From NCBI RefSeq assembly GCF_000471905.2, contig NW_006499364.1, forward strand, positions 6,206,250 to 6,270,249: a stretch of DNA of 64,000 nt. The letters run 5' to 3'. The stretch comes from Amborella trichopoda. Taxonomy: Eukaryota > Streptophyta > Magnoliopsida > Amborellales > Amborellaceae. How positions within the stretch are numbered: position 1 is the stretch's first letter; every line of letters begins with the position of its first letter. This document shows, piece by piece, positions 23,168 through 35,700 of the stretch. The translations under genes were made by a program, and so were the position numbers. The notes beneath the pieces were generated by a model. That model had not been told where the DNA came from and ran no database searches. It saw nothing but the letters and a program-made list of their open reading frames with translations.

Positions 23168-26100
23168 TTCTCACAAAATCACACCTCTCGCAATTTTCCA
23201 AATCACCAAAAATGTTTGTGGTAACATAGAAACCGCTAAGCCTGCAATAATCCCTTTGACTTTCGGAGGTAAAACCAAGGCCACCCAAATCTGATAAAAA
23301 AAACACTGCCAAATTCTAAAAGTAAAAGGACAATGAAGAAATAGATGAGCACATATTTCACCGTCTCCCTTACAAAGCAAACAAATATTCGGCAAAGTCT
23401 TCCCTCTCTTGATGAGAATATCAATAGTTAAAACCTTATCCTGCACCGCCAACCATAAGAAAGCTTGCACCTTAAGCGATAGTGGTCATTTCCAGATAAT
23501 GGCAATTTCAGACATGGACCATCTCCACCAATCATGGATAAGTAACTGATACATAAATCTAACCGAATAGACACTATCTTTATCAATGTCCCAAACCGCC
23601 TCATCATCTATTTTTTTAGGGATATACTCATTATTTAGAGTAGACAGCAACCCAGTAAACTCTAAGAAAAAGTCATTTGGAATCCTATTATAGGGGAGAA
23701 TAATTTTTCATTCAACCTGATCACCCCTCATCTCAAATAGATCGGCAATATGACATTAGGATTATCCATCCTATGAAAAACAAGTGGGAAGACGTATTTT
23801 AAGGGAGAAGTGCCTATCCATTTGTGATGCCAAAAGGAGATTTTGTTGCCATCACCAATAGTCCACCGAATGTCCTTATGGATCAAAGCTTTACAAGAGT
23901 TAATAAATCTCCTACAACAAGACATCCCTCTAATATCATTTCTAACCCCAACCCACATCTTGTATCTATCATCTCCATAAAGGCAATCACTTTATACCAA
24001 AGTTGATCTTTGTAATTTAAACTTCTCCACCATTTACAAAGTAAGACCTGATTTACAAGTTTCATTTTTCTTATCCCCAAACAATCTTCCCTCCAAGGTG
24101 TGCACACCCTATCCCATCTAAGTAGATGGAACTTTTTAGAATCCCTCGATGAACCCCAAAAGAAATTTCTTATAAGCATTTCGATTTTTTTGATAACCGA
24201 TGAGGGAATCTGTAGAATAGACATTTGGTAAATAGGTAGATTAGATAAACAAGCTTTTTTCAGAGTAATGCTTCCTCCCAGTGAAAGATATTTATATTTC
24301 CACAAATCAAGCAGTACTTGTATCATCTAGATTACTTTATTGCAAATAGCCAAAGGTGACCGACCATCTGAAATAGCCATACCCAAATACGTAATTGAGA
24401 AATGATCCACCTTAGATTCCAACACCTCCGCAATTTCAAGGACCACATGTTCATTACAATTAATGCCAATCACAACAATTAATTCTCAAAGTTTACCTTC
24501 GGACCTAAGGTCGCTTCACAACATTTTCAAAATGTAGCGATATTGACAACCTGGTCCACCTCAGCCTCACAAAAGAGCAACATATCATCAAGATATTGTA
24601 AATGGAAAATACAGTGTCCCTCATTTGGTAATTGGAAGTCAGCAAAATGCCCTTTAAATTCAACACTACAAACAAACTAGCTGAAGCATTCTGCATAAAT
24701 AGTGAAAAGATAAGGGGAACGAGGATCACCTTGACAAAGACCCCTGGAGGCATTAAAAAATCCAGTCGGGCTTCTTTTATACAAAATGATAAAGTGTGTA
24801 GATGAAAAACATCCAAAAATCAAATTCCTCCACTTCTCACTAAAGCTCATATTCTTCATAATTTCTAAAATAACACTTCATTAAACCATATCATAAATTT
24901 TTTCTTGTCCAACTTAATCACAATTCCAAGAATACCACTCAAAACTCTCGAACGAATGCATTCTTGTGCAACAAAGACGTTATCAGATATCAGTCTATCC
25001 TCAATAAAAGCTTATTGTGGACCTGTAATAATGGACGGCAAAACCATCTTAAGCCGTTCAGCAAGCCCCTTAGCCACAATTTTATACAAACTCGTCAGAA
25101 GGCTGATGGGTCTAATATCACCTAGGTTAACAATGATAGACTTTTTAGGAACAAGGAAAATAAATGTAGAATTAATACCTTTAAAAAGTTCTCCTCTCCT
25201 GAAGAAGCCCCTGACCATCTCCAACAACTCACCACTAATTAAATTCCAGAAAGTATAGAAAAAAATCAGAGGAAATCTGTTAGGCCCATGAGCCTTAACC
25301 GCTCTTTTTAATTCTTCCATTGAGACATCTCCCTCCAGAAAAGAAACCAAATCTGAAGTGAGAGCTCTGAAGCCCACCCTATTGAACATGGAGGTAAATT
25401 AATCTTAGAGGTGAAAGCTTTTTGGAAATAACTAATGATAGCATTAGACATCCCAAAACTATCCTCAGGATCGACTCCATGGTGCAACAGTCCCGAGACA
25501 TCATTTTGAAGAGTGCGTGCATTAGCCATAACATGGAAGAACTTAATATTCAAATCCCCCTCCTTCAACCATTTAACTCTAGACCTTTGCTTCCAGTACA
25601 CCTCCTATACCCTTCTAAACTCCTCCAACTCTTTTGTTCTAGAGCATCTTGCCATAACCATCTCATCAGACAAGCATCCAGAGTTTTGCACAACGACATC
25701 CACCTCTTTAATACTTCTAAGGACTTCCTCAACTTTACCCCTAATATGGAACCTTTTTTCTTTTTTCCAGGCAATAAGCTTGTGTTTAATATTTAAAAGT
25801 TTCTTATGGAGTTGGAAATCCAGACAGCCAAAAGGGATAGTGTTCTCCCAAGTGCTCTTTATAATGTCAACCACATCCTTCTCCTTAAGCCAACCAATTT
25901 CCAATCTGAAAGGTTTAGGTCTCATACAGACCATTTTAGAGCAAAGTGTAATAGGGGTATGATCAGAGGAGAGCCTAGGTAAGGCTTTAACCGAAGCAAG
26001 AGGGAAGGATTCTGACGACTCTCCACAAACAAAAAATCTATAAAGTTTAGACATTGATATATTCACAGTACTCCCATTAGTCCAGGTAAAGACAGTGCCT

Positions 26101-26633
26101 GAAACAAGAAAATCTATCAAATCATGAGCCTCAATGAACCTATTAAAAAGATGCATGGCAGATGTGACAAGCCCACCATAGTTACTATCTTTTGGCCACC
26201 TGGTAAAATTAAAATCCCCCCTAAACAAATTGGACGTTCAAAGGTATTAAGGACATTTGACATCTCATTTATAAAGATATCTTTAAGCAAAAGCATGAGG
26301 TCCATGAACATTTCATCAATGCCCATTTAAAATCAGAAAAAAGCCCCGAAAACCTAGGAACACAAAATTAACTTTTTTCACAATGCAAAAAGACTGTAAA
26401 ACTGTAGGATCCTAAAGAATCCACAATCCCCCAGAAGCTCTTATTGAACCAATCCCCACAAAGTCAACTGAACCAGGTCCACAAACTTCCCTAACACCAG
26501 ACAAATTGGGGCATGGACGTTTAGTTTCCTGCAGAATAAGTATATAAGGTTTAAACTTGGTTACCAAAAAGTGGACGTCTTTCTTACGTTTGAGGTCGCC
26601 CAGACCTCTAACATTCCACGAGATAATATTCAT
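23168..26633 (-). pseudogene. LINE ORF2: endonuclease and reverse transcriptase
   Basis: Starts MNIISWNVRGLGDLKRKKDV at 26633, the hallmark start of the APE endonuclease, with LQETK following. DFNFTRWPKDSN and LSSDHTPI complete the endonuclease. RT motifs follow: FIFLVPKKSIIVNLGDIRPI, then GLCQGDPRSPYLFTIYAECF, and LQYLDDMLLF (the YADD box as LDDM). A zinc-binding region (CLLCKGDGEICAHLFLHC) is at about 23300-23400. The frame changes several times and stops occur, so it is a relic. Confidence 0.85.
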
Positions 26634-28440
26634 TAAAAGAGGTTAGCAAAGGAAGAACCTAGGCCATCCCTAGTCGAACCAAAATAGGCATGTTCCAGGA
26701 GCATCGCTTCCTCTAAGCTTTCACCTAGAACCCCATCTCCAGCCGACGAATCCGAGTTAACTTCAATCACCTGATCATCAGAGATGATGAATCCTCTCGC
26801 AACAGCATTAAGAGGCAGAATTCCTCGAGCTTGCAATCTTCCAAAAGATCTCGTGCCTTTAATCACACTTTTGCTTTTTATCTTTATCTTTCCCCCTGCA
26901 TTAGTAGGAGTATTCTCCAGAGCACCTGATTGTTCCTTACGAACCTTTCCTATCTTTTCTAACTTTTTCTTTCCGAGAATTTCTTGAAATACCATCCCAA
27001 TCGGGACATTAAAGTCCACACCATAGTCAAAAACAATAGAACTGATCTTGTTTATGTCAGGTCATCTGAACCTCCTTCTTGGAATACACCTGAACAGGCA
27101 AGTTAACTAGAATATCAGCAACCAAATGAAGCACAAGAGGTTTATTCTCTTGTAGGGTGACATTGAGGGGGGGAAGATCATCCATTTCCACCACAGCAAG
27201 GCCAAGATCCGGACGATCAACCTCAGGAGCATACCCATCTGCACCCAAGACTTCAAGGGCTTCGAGTGCAAATTCCCCTTCTTCCAACAAATTTTGTTCT
27301 TCACCCTCATCAATCAACACAATAGCCAAATGGTCAATAGCCAGAGGATCAAAGGATGGCCTCAGAGAAGAACGGATCCTTCTAGCAGCACGACAATGCA
27401 TCAGAGGGTACATCTTTCCCAACAGCACTAGCAACGCTTGTAGAGCCAACGTCGAGTAAGGCCGATGACAAGCCACCACCAAAGTAGAGAAGAAAAAACA
27501 TCTGAAATTTTGTTGTTTGCAGTCAGTCGCCGCCTTCTCTCTTGTAAAAGGTAAGAGAGAGGAAGAGAAAGAAGGCGGTCCGCCTGCACACGGCGGTGTA
27601 AAAGTCGGGGAGGCTACCACAAGTCTATTTTCCTCTAAAAGTTATGCCTTGAATATCCCATACAAAGATACGCCGCCTTGGTTATTATTTTTACAGAAAA
27701 AAGGAGGAGGTGATGGTGGTGGGCCCAAACGATCAGCTTGGCAACCTAGACCCTCACCTCCAAAGGAAACGCCGGGCGGGAAGGCAGCCGAACAATCCGC
27801 AAAAGGCTCCACAGGAATCCATCTCTTATGATTTTGAAAACCCTTAATGCCTCCCCTAAAAAAGAGTTGACTATTCCAGTTCTGAACATTCCAATGAAAG
27901 CCTGCCAGAAAAAAAAATTTGAGGTAGCCTGAGCGTCCACCACCAGAGCCGAGCGGCGGAAATGAACCTCCTTCCAACCCTCGTCAGCTTGAGGAAGCAC
28001 AACTGCCTTAGGCAGAGATTGGCCCACTGTTAGTCTCACCACTTTGGGAATGGATGCCCCCCTAAGCTTCCAAAAATGGACTCTAACATATTTCAAATCA
28101 GCCCTACCAAAGGAATCTTTATCAATATTACAAAATTCCCCCTAACAATTAGCCACCTTACAAAAAGTATCCACCGTCCAAGCATGGAAAGGAATACCAG
28201 ACATACTAATTCAAAGAAAAATGAGACGAAGGTTTCCAAAAATCTAATGACAAAAACTTTTCACGTACTCTAACAAAACGATTGTCCAGAGCTACCAAAG
28301 CTTCCTCCTTGGTACGCAGAAAAAAAACAATCTTATTATCACTCATAATTTTAACCAATGGAGCATAAGGCAAGCCTCAAACCCTTCTAGCCCAGTCGCT
28401 CAAGCCAAAAATATATTCGATAGTGGGGAGAAAGAGCCCA
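26633..28440 (-). pseudogene. LINE ORF1 (gag-like, DUF4283-type)
   Basis: The - strand reading includes FLRTKEEALVALDNRFVRV, MSGIPFHAWTVDTF and DLKYVRVHFWKLRGASIPKV, the pattern of plant LINE ORF1 proteins (FGIPLHLW-type motif). The C-terminal part (27019-26633) is a continuous, basic and Ser/Lys-rich segment ending NLF-stop. Frames are interrupted by stops and shifts (for example a stop after KVANC), so no full protein can be made. Its TAA overlaps the ORF2 ATG by one base. Confidence 0.75.
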
Positions 28441-28631
28441 CAATGGGAAACTCACACCAAAGAGAAATCCACAAGACAGATCATACCTCACAGATACCAC
28501 AAGGACATCGAAACTATCAACCTCACCATTTTCTTCCCCAAGCTCCATTTTAGATAGACCACCTATTTGAAACTATCAACCTCACCATCATACCTCACAG
28601 ACACCATAGGGACATTGTAACAATTGTTTTT

Positions 28632-28740
28632 AGATGGATCGCCTATTTGCATCCATATTTTAGATGGATATTTTATATCTCTGGACGGCATATTGTAGAA
28701 ATATAGTTCAGCCCTCACGAAACAATTGCTTATGAATATA
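28632..28740 (+). repeat. Dispersed repeat, right part, split by the L1 LINE
   Basis: Reads GATCGCCTATTTGCATCCAT and, further on, TAGAAATATAGTTCAGCC, matching CACCTACTTGCTTCCAT and TAGAAATACAGTCCAGCC in the copy at 33285-33600. Confidence 0.6.
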
Positions 28741-29175
28741 ATGGGGGCTTAGGTCATTGCCCCAAACCAAAGATGTGAGAGGATAGCAAAAAAAAAGGGA
28801 GGGGTCATTTTGCTGAGCCTCATCGAATGAATATAGTGAAGACAAGACAGGAGGAAGTTACCAAATGGCACGCCCCACCTTCACTCCCATCCCAAACAAT
28901 AAAAACAAGACGGAAATAACAACGTACATACCTGCTCTCTCCTCTCCCTCCCATAAGAGAAGACAAGACATCTCTCTTGAGAAAAACTAAAATGCCTTTT
29001 TTTTGAAACACAAATGGACCCTTTAGACAGAGAGATGTGTAAAGAGCTTGGGATTGGTTACAAATGGAAACAAAATAGAAACACTGTTCCATAGATGAGC
29101 TCTACTACCAATGATCTGCCTTGCCTTCCTAAACAAGAAAAACCCATCAGATCAAGAACTGCAACCAACTCTTTC
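28741..29175 (+). promoter_or_regulatory. Proximal upstream region and 5' UTR of the LysM-RLK gene
   Basis: 435 bp between an old dispersed repeat (ending about 28740) and the start codon. It is the only apparently non-repetitive upstream DNA, because an L1 LINE ends at 28616. No unambiguous TATA box or named element was recognised. An in-frame ATG at 29095 lies inside it and could act as an alternative start. Confidence 0.4.
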
Positions 29176-29782
29176 ATGGCAACTCATCTCTGCAACTTCC
29201 TCCTTCTCCTCCTCTCTCTCTCTCTAACACTCTCCCATGCAGACCCCAGCAGCCTCTTGTACCCATTCTCATGTAATCCACAAACCAAAAACTCATGTTT
29301 CTCTCTCCTCTACCACATTAACAGGAACCAGACCCCACAGCAATTAGCCCCCTTCTTCTCCATCAGTCCCTCACAAATAACCCCCATAATGCGTGGACCC
29401 ACGCAGGACTACCTAATTCGAGCCAATTGCACTTGCCAAAACTTCAATGGAACCACAGGCTATTTCGCACGTGCGAGGTTCCAGAGACCCGAGAATGCCC
29501 TCTCCGAAATTTTGGCTGAAATTTTCGATGGGCAGGTGTGGGGGGTGAAGAACGAAGGGACGGAGGTGGAATTCTATGTTTTGTGCGGGTGTTTGGAGGA
29601 GGACGTGGTGGTAACGTACACTGTGCAGCAATCTGATACGTTGGTTGGGATCGCAACACCGCTGAGATCTGATGTGGGTAGGATCCAACGGCTGAATGCC
29701 AAGTTGGTTGGGGATCCGAACATCATCGTCGTGGGCTGGGTCTTGTACGTCCCCATGCAAAAGCCTGGAAGCCCAAACAAAA
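29176..29782 (+). CDS. LysM-RLK exon 1: signal peptide and LysM ectodomain
   Basis: Encodes residues 1-202 plus one base, followed by the donor GTGAGT. I chose the ATG at 29176 because it puts the hydrophobic Leu/Ser-rich signal peptide at the N terminus. An in-frame ATG at 29095 would add 27 polar residues before it. The signal-peptide stretch is written in a CT-rich microsatellite-like run (about 29197-29235). The third LysM is clearest, starting at [11 protein letters not shown] (residues 146-156) and ending at VLYVPM. The whole ectodomain lies in a single exon. Confidence 0.87.
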
Positions 29783-32700
29783 GTGAGTTCACAATCCCAA
29801 ATATTTCAATAAATTTAGGCTCCTTTTTTTTTTAATGTATGCTTTTAATATTTTTGGTATAAGGTAGTCACAATTAATCTTGACCATTGAATATGAAATT
29901 GGGTGGCTGCATTTATTTCATTGACCAAGCTCAAAGTTGAAAATAATTTTTTTCAAACTTTGTGGCACACTCAAGCTATCAATTCACAACCGATTGTAAG
30001 TAATTGACCTCCTTTTACCAAAGGTAAATAATTTTATTGTATATAATCCCATTAGGACCGATTTTTTTTTTTTTTTTCTTGGTAGCTACACATCAAAGGA
30101 TGATTAATTAGAGGGTTATCCAAGGTCTCAAAGCTCTCTTCAAGGAAATTTTTTAGTTGCACCTTATTCAATAGTATAGGGTTGCAACCTTGTGAACTTT
30201 TTTCTTTGGTTTATAAAGAAAAATAATGGGTATGTGGAGATGTTTTCACCCACACAGGTACTCACTTGTTCCTTTCCTTTTCCTTAAACCAATGGTTTAA
30301 AAAACGGATCGGTAACCAGGATCGGGCGCCTCAAAAATTGATTCGGATCGACGAATCGGCGATCCGAATCGAGAATCGGCTGAATANNNNNNNNNNNNNN
30401 NNNNNNNNNNNNNNNNNNNNNNNNNNNNNNNNNNNNNNNNNNNNNNNNNNNNNNNNNNNNNNNNNNNNNNNNNNNNNNNNNNNNNNNNNNNNNNNNNNNN
30501 NNNNNNNNNNNNNNNNNNNNNNNNNNNNNNNNNNNNNNNNNNNNNNNNNNNNNNNNNNNNNNNNNNNNNNNNNNNNNNNNNNNNNNNNNNNNNNNNNNNN
30601 NNNNNNNNNNNNNNNNNNNNNNNNNNNNNNNNNNNNNNNNNNNNNNNNNNNNNNNNNNNNNNNNNNNNNNNNNNNNNNNNNNNNNNNNCTTGGCGAAAAA
30701 CCCTAACCCGCTAAAAAAACCCAAACTATTACAGCCTAACTAACTATAATCCAAAATTATTACAACCTCACTAATTATAATATTATATACTGAAATTATA
30801 ATTATTAGTTTACATTTTATAATTATTTTATTAGACAAATAATAACAAATTAAAAATATTTTATAATATTATCTAATTTAAAATGTATTATTGACAACTG
30901 TAAGAAAAATAGTACATTACATGATTTATAATGTAAAAATTCATAAATAAAATAAAATATTTGGTTACCAATGTAAAAATTAATAAAATGCGTACAAATT
31001 TTGGAAATAACATTTCAATTTTTCAAAAATTTATTTTTTTAGGTTTCTATAATAAATTTAGTAAAAGAGATTGTTAGTAGAAAGATGGAGATTTCAAATA
31101 GAATAAACTTTTCATTTTTATTTTTTTTATACCTTTCATATTATTTACAAAAATAATTATACCACTATATACAACAAAAATTAACGGTTATATAAAAAAT
31201 TAATTTTTTTATTTTTCATTTTTTTATGTTTTTTATATTATTTACAAAAATATTTATATTTATACCAACCACTATATACACAACAAAAATTTTTATATTT
31301 ATACCAACCACTATATATACAACAAAAATACAACACATGCCTAAGGGGATTCGAAAACAACAAAAATATTTATACCAACCACTATATACACAACAAAAAT
31401 GCAACACATGCCCAAGGACACACGTGCGCGCGTGTGAGTGTGCATGGGCACGCTCGCACGTGCGCTCGGATACACGTGTGCACGTGTGAGTGTGTATGGG
31501 GCACGCTCGCACGTGCGCTCGGACACACGTGTGCGCGTGTGAGTGTGTGTGGGGCATGCTCGCACGTACGCTCGGACACACGTGTGCGCGTGTGAGTATG
31601 TGTGGGGCACGCTCGTACTTGCGTGTCATGTGTTACATGTGTGAACCGGGCTGAACCGGATGGGAACCGACAGTTGCACTCTAGAACCGGGCTGAACCGG
31701 ATGAGAACAGGCGGTTCCACTTTAGAATCGGACTGAACCGGATAGGAACCGGCGGTTCCACTCTAGAACCGGGTTGAACCAGATGGAAACCGGCGGTTCC
31801 ACTCTAGAACCGGGCGGTTCCCAGTTTTCCGTTGGAACCGGTACGAGCACGCGTGTTTCCGAGTCGAACCGGGCGAGCCCGATTCGACTCGCCGTTTTTT
31901 AAAACAGTGCCTTAAACAATAGCGGATCTTTTATTTTGGAAAGCTGGAAAAAGTAAAACAGCGCACATTCTATGCTCCCTTGGGAGCATAGTATACATTT
32001 ACTTTCCTAGGCAAAAACACTTGTATGGGACGCTTTCTTTTTTTGGAAATTTTGAGATTTATCTAAATTTTACCTAGATGATTATTTTCAAAGGGAAAAA
32101 AAATGGATTTTGAGTTCTTGAACATGTTGTTCATTCTTTGGAAAAATTCGATGGTTCCAATTTAATCTTATTGAATGCCATTTTGTTTGGGCACATAGAG
32201 AGTAGGAGTTAATTTGTTTTTTTTTTGTGCATGTTTGTCCCTTTCTAGAGATCATGTCCCCAAAATGTGGGATCTAAAAGATATTTGTAGTGTAAGTTTT
32301 GCCTGTATCCTCATGTAGGAATAAGGAAATCTTTTGCCTAAAACAAAAAGGAAAAAGTTTATATAGAGCCGAGGCTCTAAAAAATTAAATTAGAGCCCGC
32401 CTCAAAAATTTCATTAGAAGAGGTTTTTTGATGTCCAAATATCTTCAAATTGATCATCTCAACGTCAAGATGCATGAACATGAAAAATAAATGGATTTCA
32501 ATTTTCGGAAATAGTGCATCTTTAACGCATTTTGGACCATCAATTTTCAAGATTTTCAAAATTTCATAGATCTGCTAGATCTATATTGTTTTTTAACTTT
32601 AAATTATATAATCAAAGCTGAAAATATATTTTAACGTTATCATAAAGATTTCCAATATAAAAACCACATTTCTCGACATAATTTGAAGATTAGTTTTAAT

Positions 32701-35700
32701 TTGATTGTTTAGAGCCTCGGCTCTACACAAACCGCACTCAAACAAAAAAGAAGCTCGTTTAAAAAAGGTAACCCTTGTGATGATCACAAATATTCATTGC
32801 CATGGGAGTAATAAATTTTTGGAATTTTTTGAGTTAAATATAGTCAGTCCCATCTTGGCTCAAGAATTACTTGAGTTAGATAGGCTGACTTAGAATTATA
32901 TTCTTGCTGGCCCAATTCTAATTTTTGAAAGATTTTCGCCCAACCTTAATTGGATTGTATGAAAGTGACTAATAGACTTTACATAACAATGAGGGTCATA
33001 ATATACTTAGTTATTTCAACGTATTTCACTTTTTTATTTGGCATATATAGTTTGTTATTTATATTTGTAAATATTTCTTCCTCTTTAAAAAATTCCCCGA
33101 AGTATATCAAGATTATTGTTTCTAATAATACTTAAAACGTTTGGTGTCCAAAATTCTTTTTACTTTTGGGTATTAGGTATGGGTAAAAAAAGTATATACA
33201 AGCCATCTTTCTTCCTCTTTTTCAGCTGTGGCATTATTTTGTAAAGATTTATTTGGATGTATTCGTTATCATTCATACTATACTATGGACCCGGTTTTTA
33301 TGCGGCGAAGCCCACATGTGTAGAAGTGCAGGCATCTTAATAAATCTATTTTTGAAATGGATTTTAAGCCTTAATTTTTAAAGTCATGTAATATCTAACA
33401 TGGAGATCATGACTATAAATAAATAAATAAATTTTAAAAACTAGAAATAATCATTCTAGTAAGAAAATATTTTGACCCTTAGTTTCCAATGTTTTTACAT
33501 GGAACACCTACTTGCTTCCATCTTTAAGATCAATGCTTTGCACTTTCTAGACTGTGTATATAGAAATACAGTCCAGCCTGCATGAAACAATTTCCCATAT
33601 ACTATTTCAATGAGATTAATTCAAATAATGAACTATCTATTGTTTGCCAGTGTCCAGCACAAAGTTATCTGAGACAAACTTATAGAGAGTTTATGTATAA
33701 GCTTATCTTTTTAAAAGATGTTTTTTTTGTTTTGGGAGTGATTTCATGTAAGTTGTATAGTAATATAATGAAACAATCTTGAAAAACCATGTTAGGGCGA
33801 TTTGTTTGGCCCAAAATTTTAAATATACACTCTTTCTATTCTAATGAATAATCACAAAAAACAAAATTGAAAACACAACATAGAAAGTGTTTTTTAGACC
33901 AGTTAACATACGCCTCCATTTTATTGAGATACTTAGATCTAAGCCGTAGAAGGACCTTTTTCCTTTCCAAATTTTTTGTATAACTCTATTATCATTAGAT
34001 TAACAACTTTAAAAAAGAAAAAATTGATTTGAATTCATAAAGGCCTAGATCTTGAAATTCATCAAAATGAGAATAGGTGACTCATTTTGACCATTTATAG
34101 GATGCAAATTTATTTTTATTTTATTTTTTTGAGATTGATTATTGAGATGAAGAGTGTTAGTGCAAAATTTTAACTCATACAAATACCACAAAAATGGTTT
34201 CTAGAAGTGTGGTTCCATTATATTATAATGGCACGGTGACATGATATCATTTCCCTTTTTGTTTTATTCAAAGTAATTTGTTGGAATTGCATAGAACACC
34301 TAGAGATTATTTTGGCAATAACTTGTAAAAGAGATCGTTCGAAGATACCTTTTTCTGTTGCTTAAAACCAAAACACCCAGAGTTGTGGGTTAGATTTATT
34401 GTAAGCATGGTCCAATATGAAAACCAGTTGTAACGTCCTCTGTTTATTTTCTTTTGTGATATTTTTTAGGATAATTCACATTTATATTTTGTGAAAATAA
34501 TGAGTATTATTATGGTTTGTTTTTATCAACAGAGAAGAAGAGAATTCCAGAAATAGTTGTGGGGATATCAGCATCTATAGCATTACTTTTAGTTGGACTC
34601 ATTTTAGTGCTCTTTGTCAAGAGGAGGAACAGATTATGTCGGCAGCAGCCGCCGCCTATAAAAGATCCAGAAAATGTAACCAAATGGCCAAGTGCTAGGA
34701 CCATTTCTTCGTTACGAAATCAATCACTCGGCCGAGAAATTATGGAAGGTTGGATTTGGAACTTTGGTCTGCCTTTTTGACTCTTATGCTAAAACTTTTA
34801 GCAGCAATTTAGGCAGTGTGAGCTAAGTATTTGGTGTGCAATTTGGAGCAGATGGATCTGGTTTTGAGTCGGAAAGGCCTTTCTTATTCACCTTGGAGGA
34901 GATCGAAGAGGCAACTGAAATTTTTGCTGAAACAAAAAAGATTGGAGAGGGAGGTTATGGGGATGTATATTATGGCGTACTGGAAAAGCAGGTGAGATCA
35001 TTGTTTTGGACACCTCAAGTTTTTCAATCTATCGAATATCTATGCTTGCTCGCAGGAAGTTGCAATTAAAAGGATGAAGTCGAATAAGTCCAAGGAATTT
35101 TTCGCAGAGTTAAAAGTGTTGTGCAAAGTGCATCACCTAAATGTGGTACGGATTTTATAGCTCTACTCTGTGTTGGTTTCTTGCCCTTTTACTTGAACAA
35201 GTAGATTTGTGGTTGCTTCGCCCCTACTATACATCAAATTCCTTCATTTTGCGAATGATTTCGACTTAAACAATGGTTTTCCTGATCATATTCTTAAGTA
35301 CTGATCCTTAATTTGTCCAATCAAAAATTGAAGCTGCATACTGAAGTTGAAAAACATCCAGTACTGTGGAAGATTACACACTGTACTTGTGAAGAACTAT
35401 GTAGGAACTACCACTCGAAAACCTCGAACATTTAAATTGAGCTCTAATTGGTGGGGATTCCAGCAGCATTGCACTCTTCAATTTGATTCTTACACAGAGA
35501 CTGTATCTAAAATTTGATGAAGCCTGAAATATAAATCTGAAAATGAAGGAGGAATGCTTCAATTATGATGCGACTGCAATTAAGTCATGGGTTAAAGTTA
35601 AAGAGTAGGTTCAATTAATCCAATGGATGACCAATATAGTTTCCTTCATAATTGGAACTTGATCTCTCTTGAAATTGTAAAGTGTTTTATTTCATAATAT

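Larger units (their letters stand above)
22472..28631 (-). mobile_element. L1-type LINE, near full length, with 15-bp target duplication
   Basis: Order on the - strand: ORF1 (gag-like), endonuclease, reverse transcriptase, zinc-binding region, RNase H, then an A-rich tail seen as poly-T at 22481-22493. The word GTAACAATTGTTTTT occurs at 22472-22486 and again at 28617-28631, as a target-site duplication would. The 5' end carries a short duplication (AACTATCAACCTCACCAT at about 28512 and 28571). Frames are broken in several places, so it is inactive. It lies within an older dispersed repeat and ends about 560 bp upstream of the LysM-RLK start. Confidence 0.87.
30290..31909 (+). mobile_element. 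hAT-like non-autonomous element with tandem arrays, perfect 8-bp TSD
   Basis: The terminal inverted repeats are CAATGGTTTAAAAAACGG and CACTGTTTTAAAAAACGG (reverse complement of the right end). The word CCTTAAAC flanks both sides (30282-30289 and 31910-31917). It contains the sequencing gap (30387-30688), an AT-rich part, and three tandem arrays (31235-31400, 31423-31620, 31640-31815). No transposase is visible. It lies in LysM-RLK intron 1. Confidence 0.8.

Noticed and set aside
27157..27459. Open frame on the + strand inside the LINE
   Set aside because: Shadow of LINE ORF1, which reads on the - strand with DUF4283-type motifs.
29095..29175. Upstream in-frame ATG as LysM-RLK start
   Set aside because: It would put 27 polar residues before the signal peptide; kept only as a possible alternative start.
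29413..29792. Open frames on the - strand opposite LysM-RLK exon 1
   Set aside because: Shadows of the coding exon; the + strand has the signal peptide, LysM and CxC motifs.
30266..30724. Open frames across the N run
   Set aside because: They exist only because N is translated as unknown residues.
31216..31720. His/Arg/Thr-rich open frames on the - strand
   Set aside because: They are translations of the 53-bp tandem array and have no protein-like features.
31235..31815. CRISPR-like array of repeats
   Set aside because: Units are contiguous tandem repeats without unique spacers, in a plant nuclear intron.
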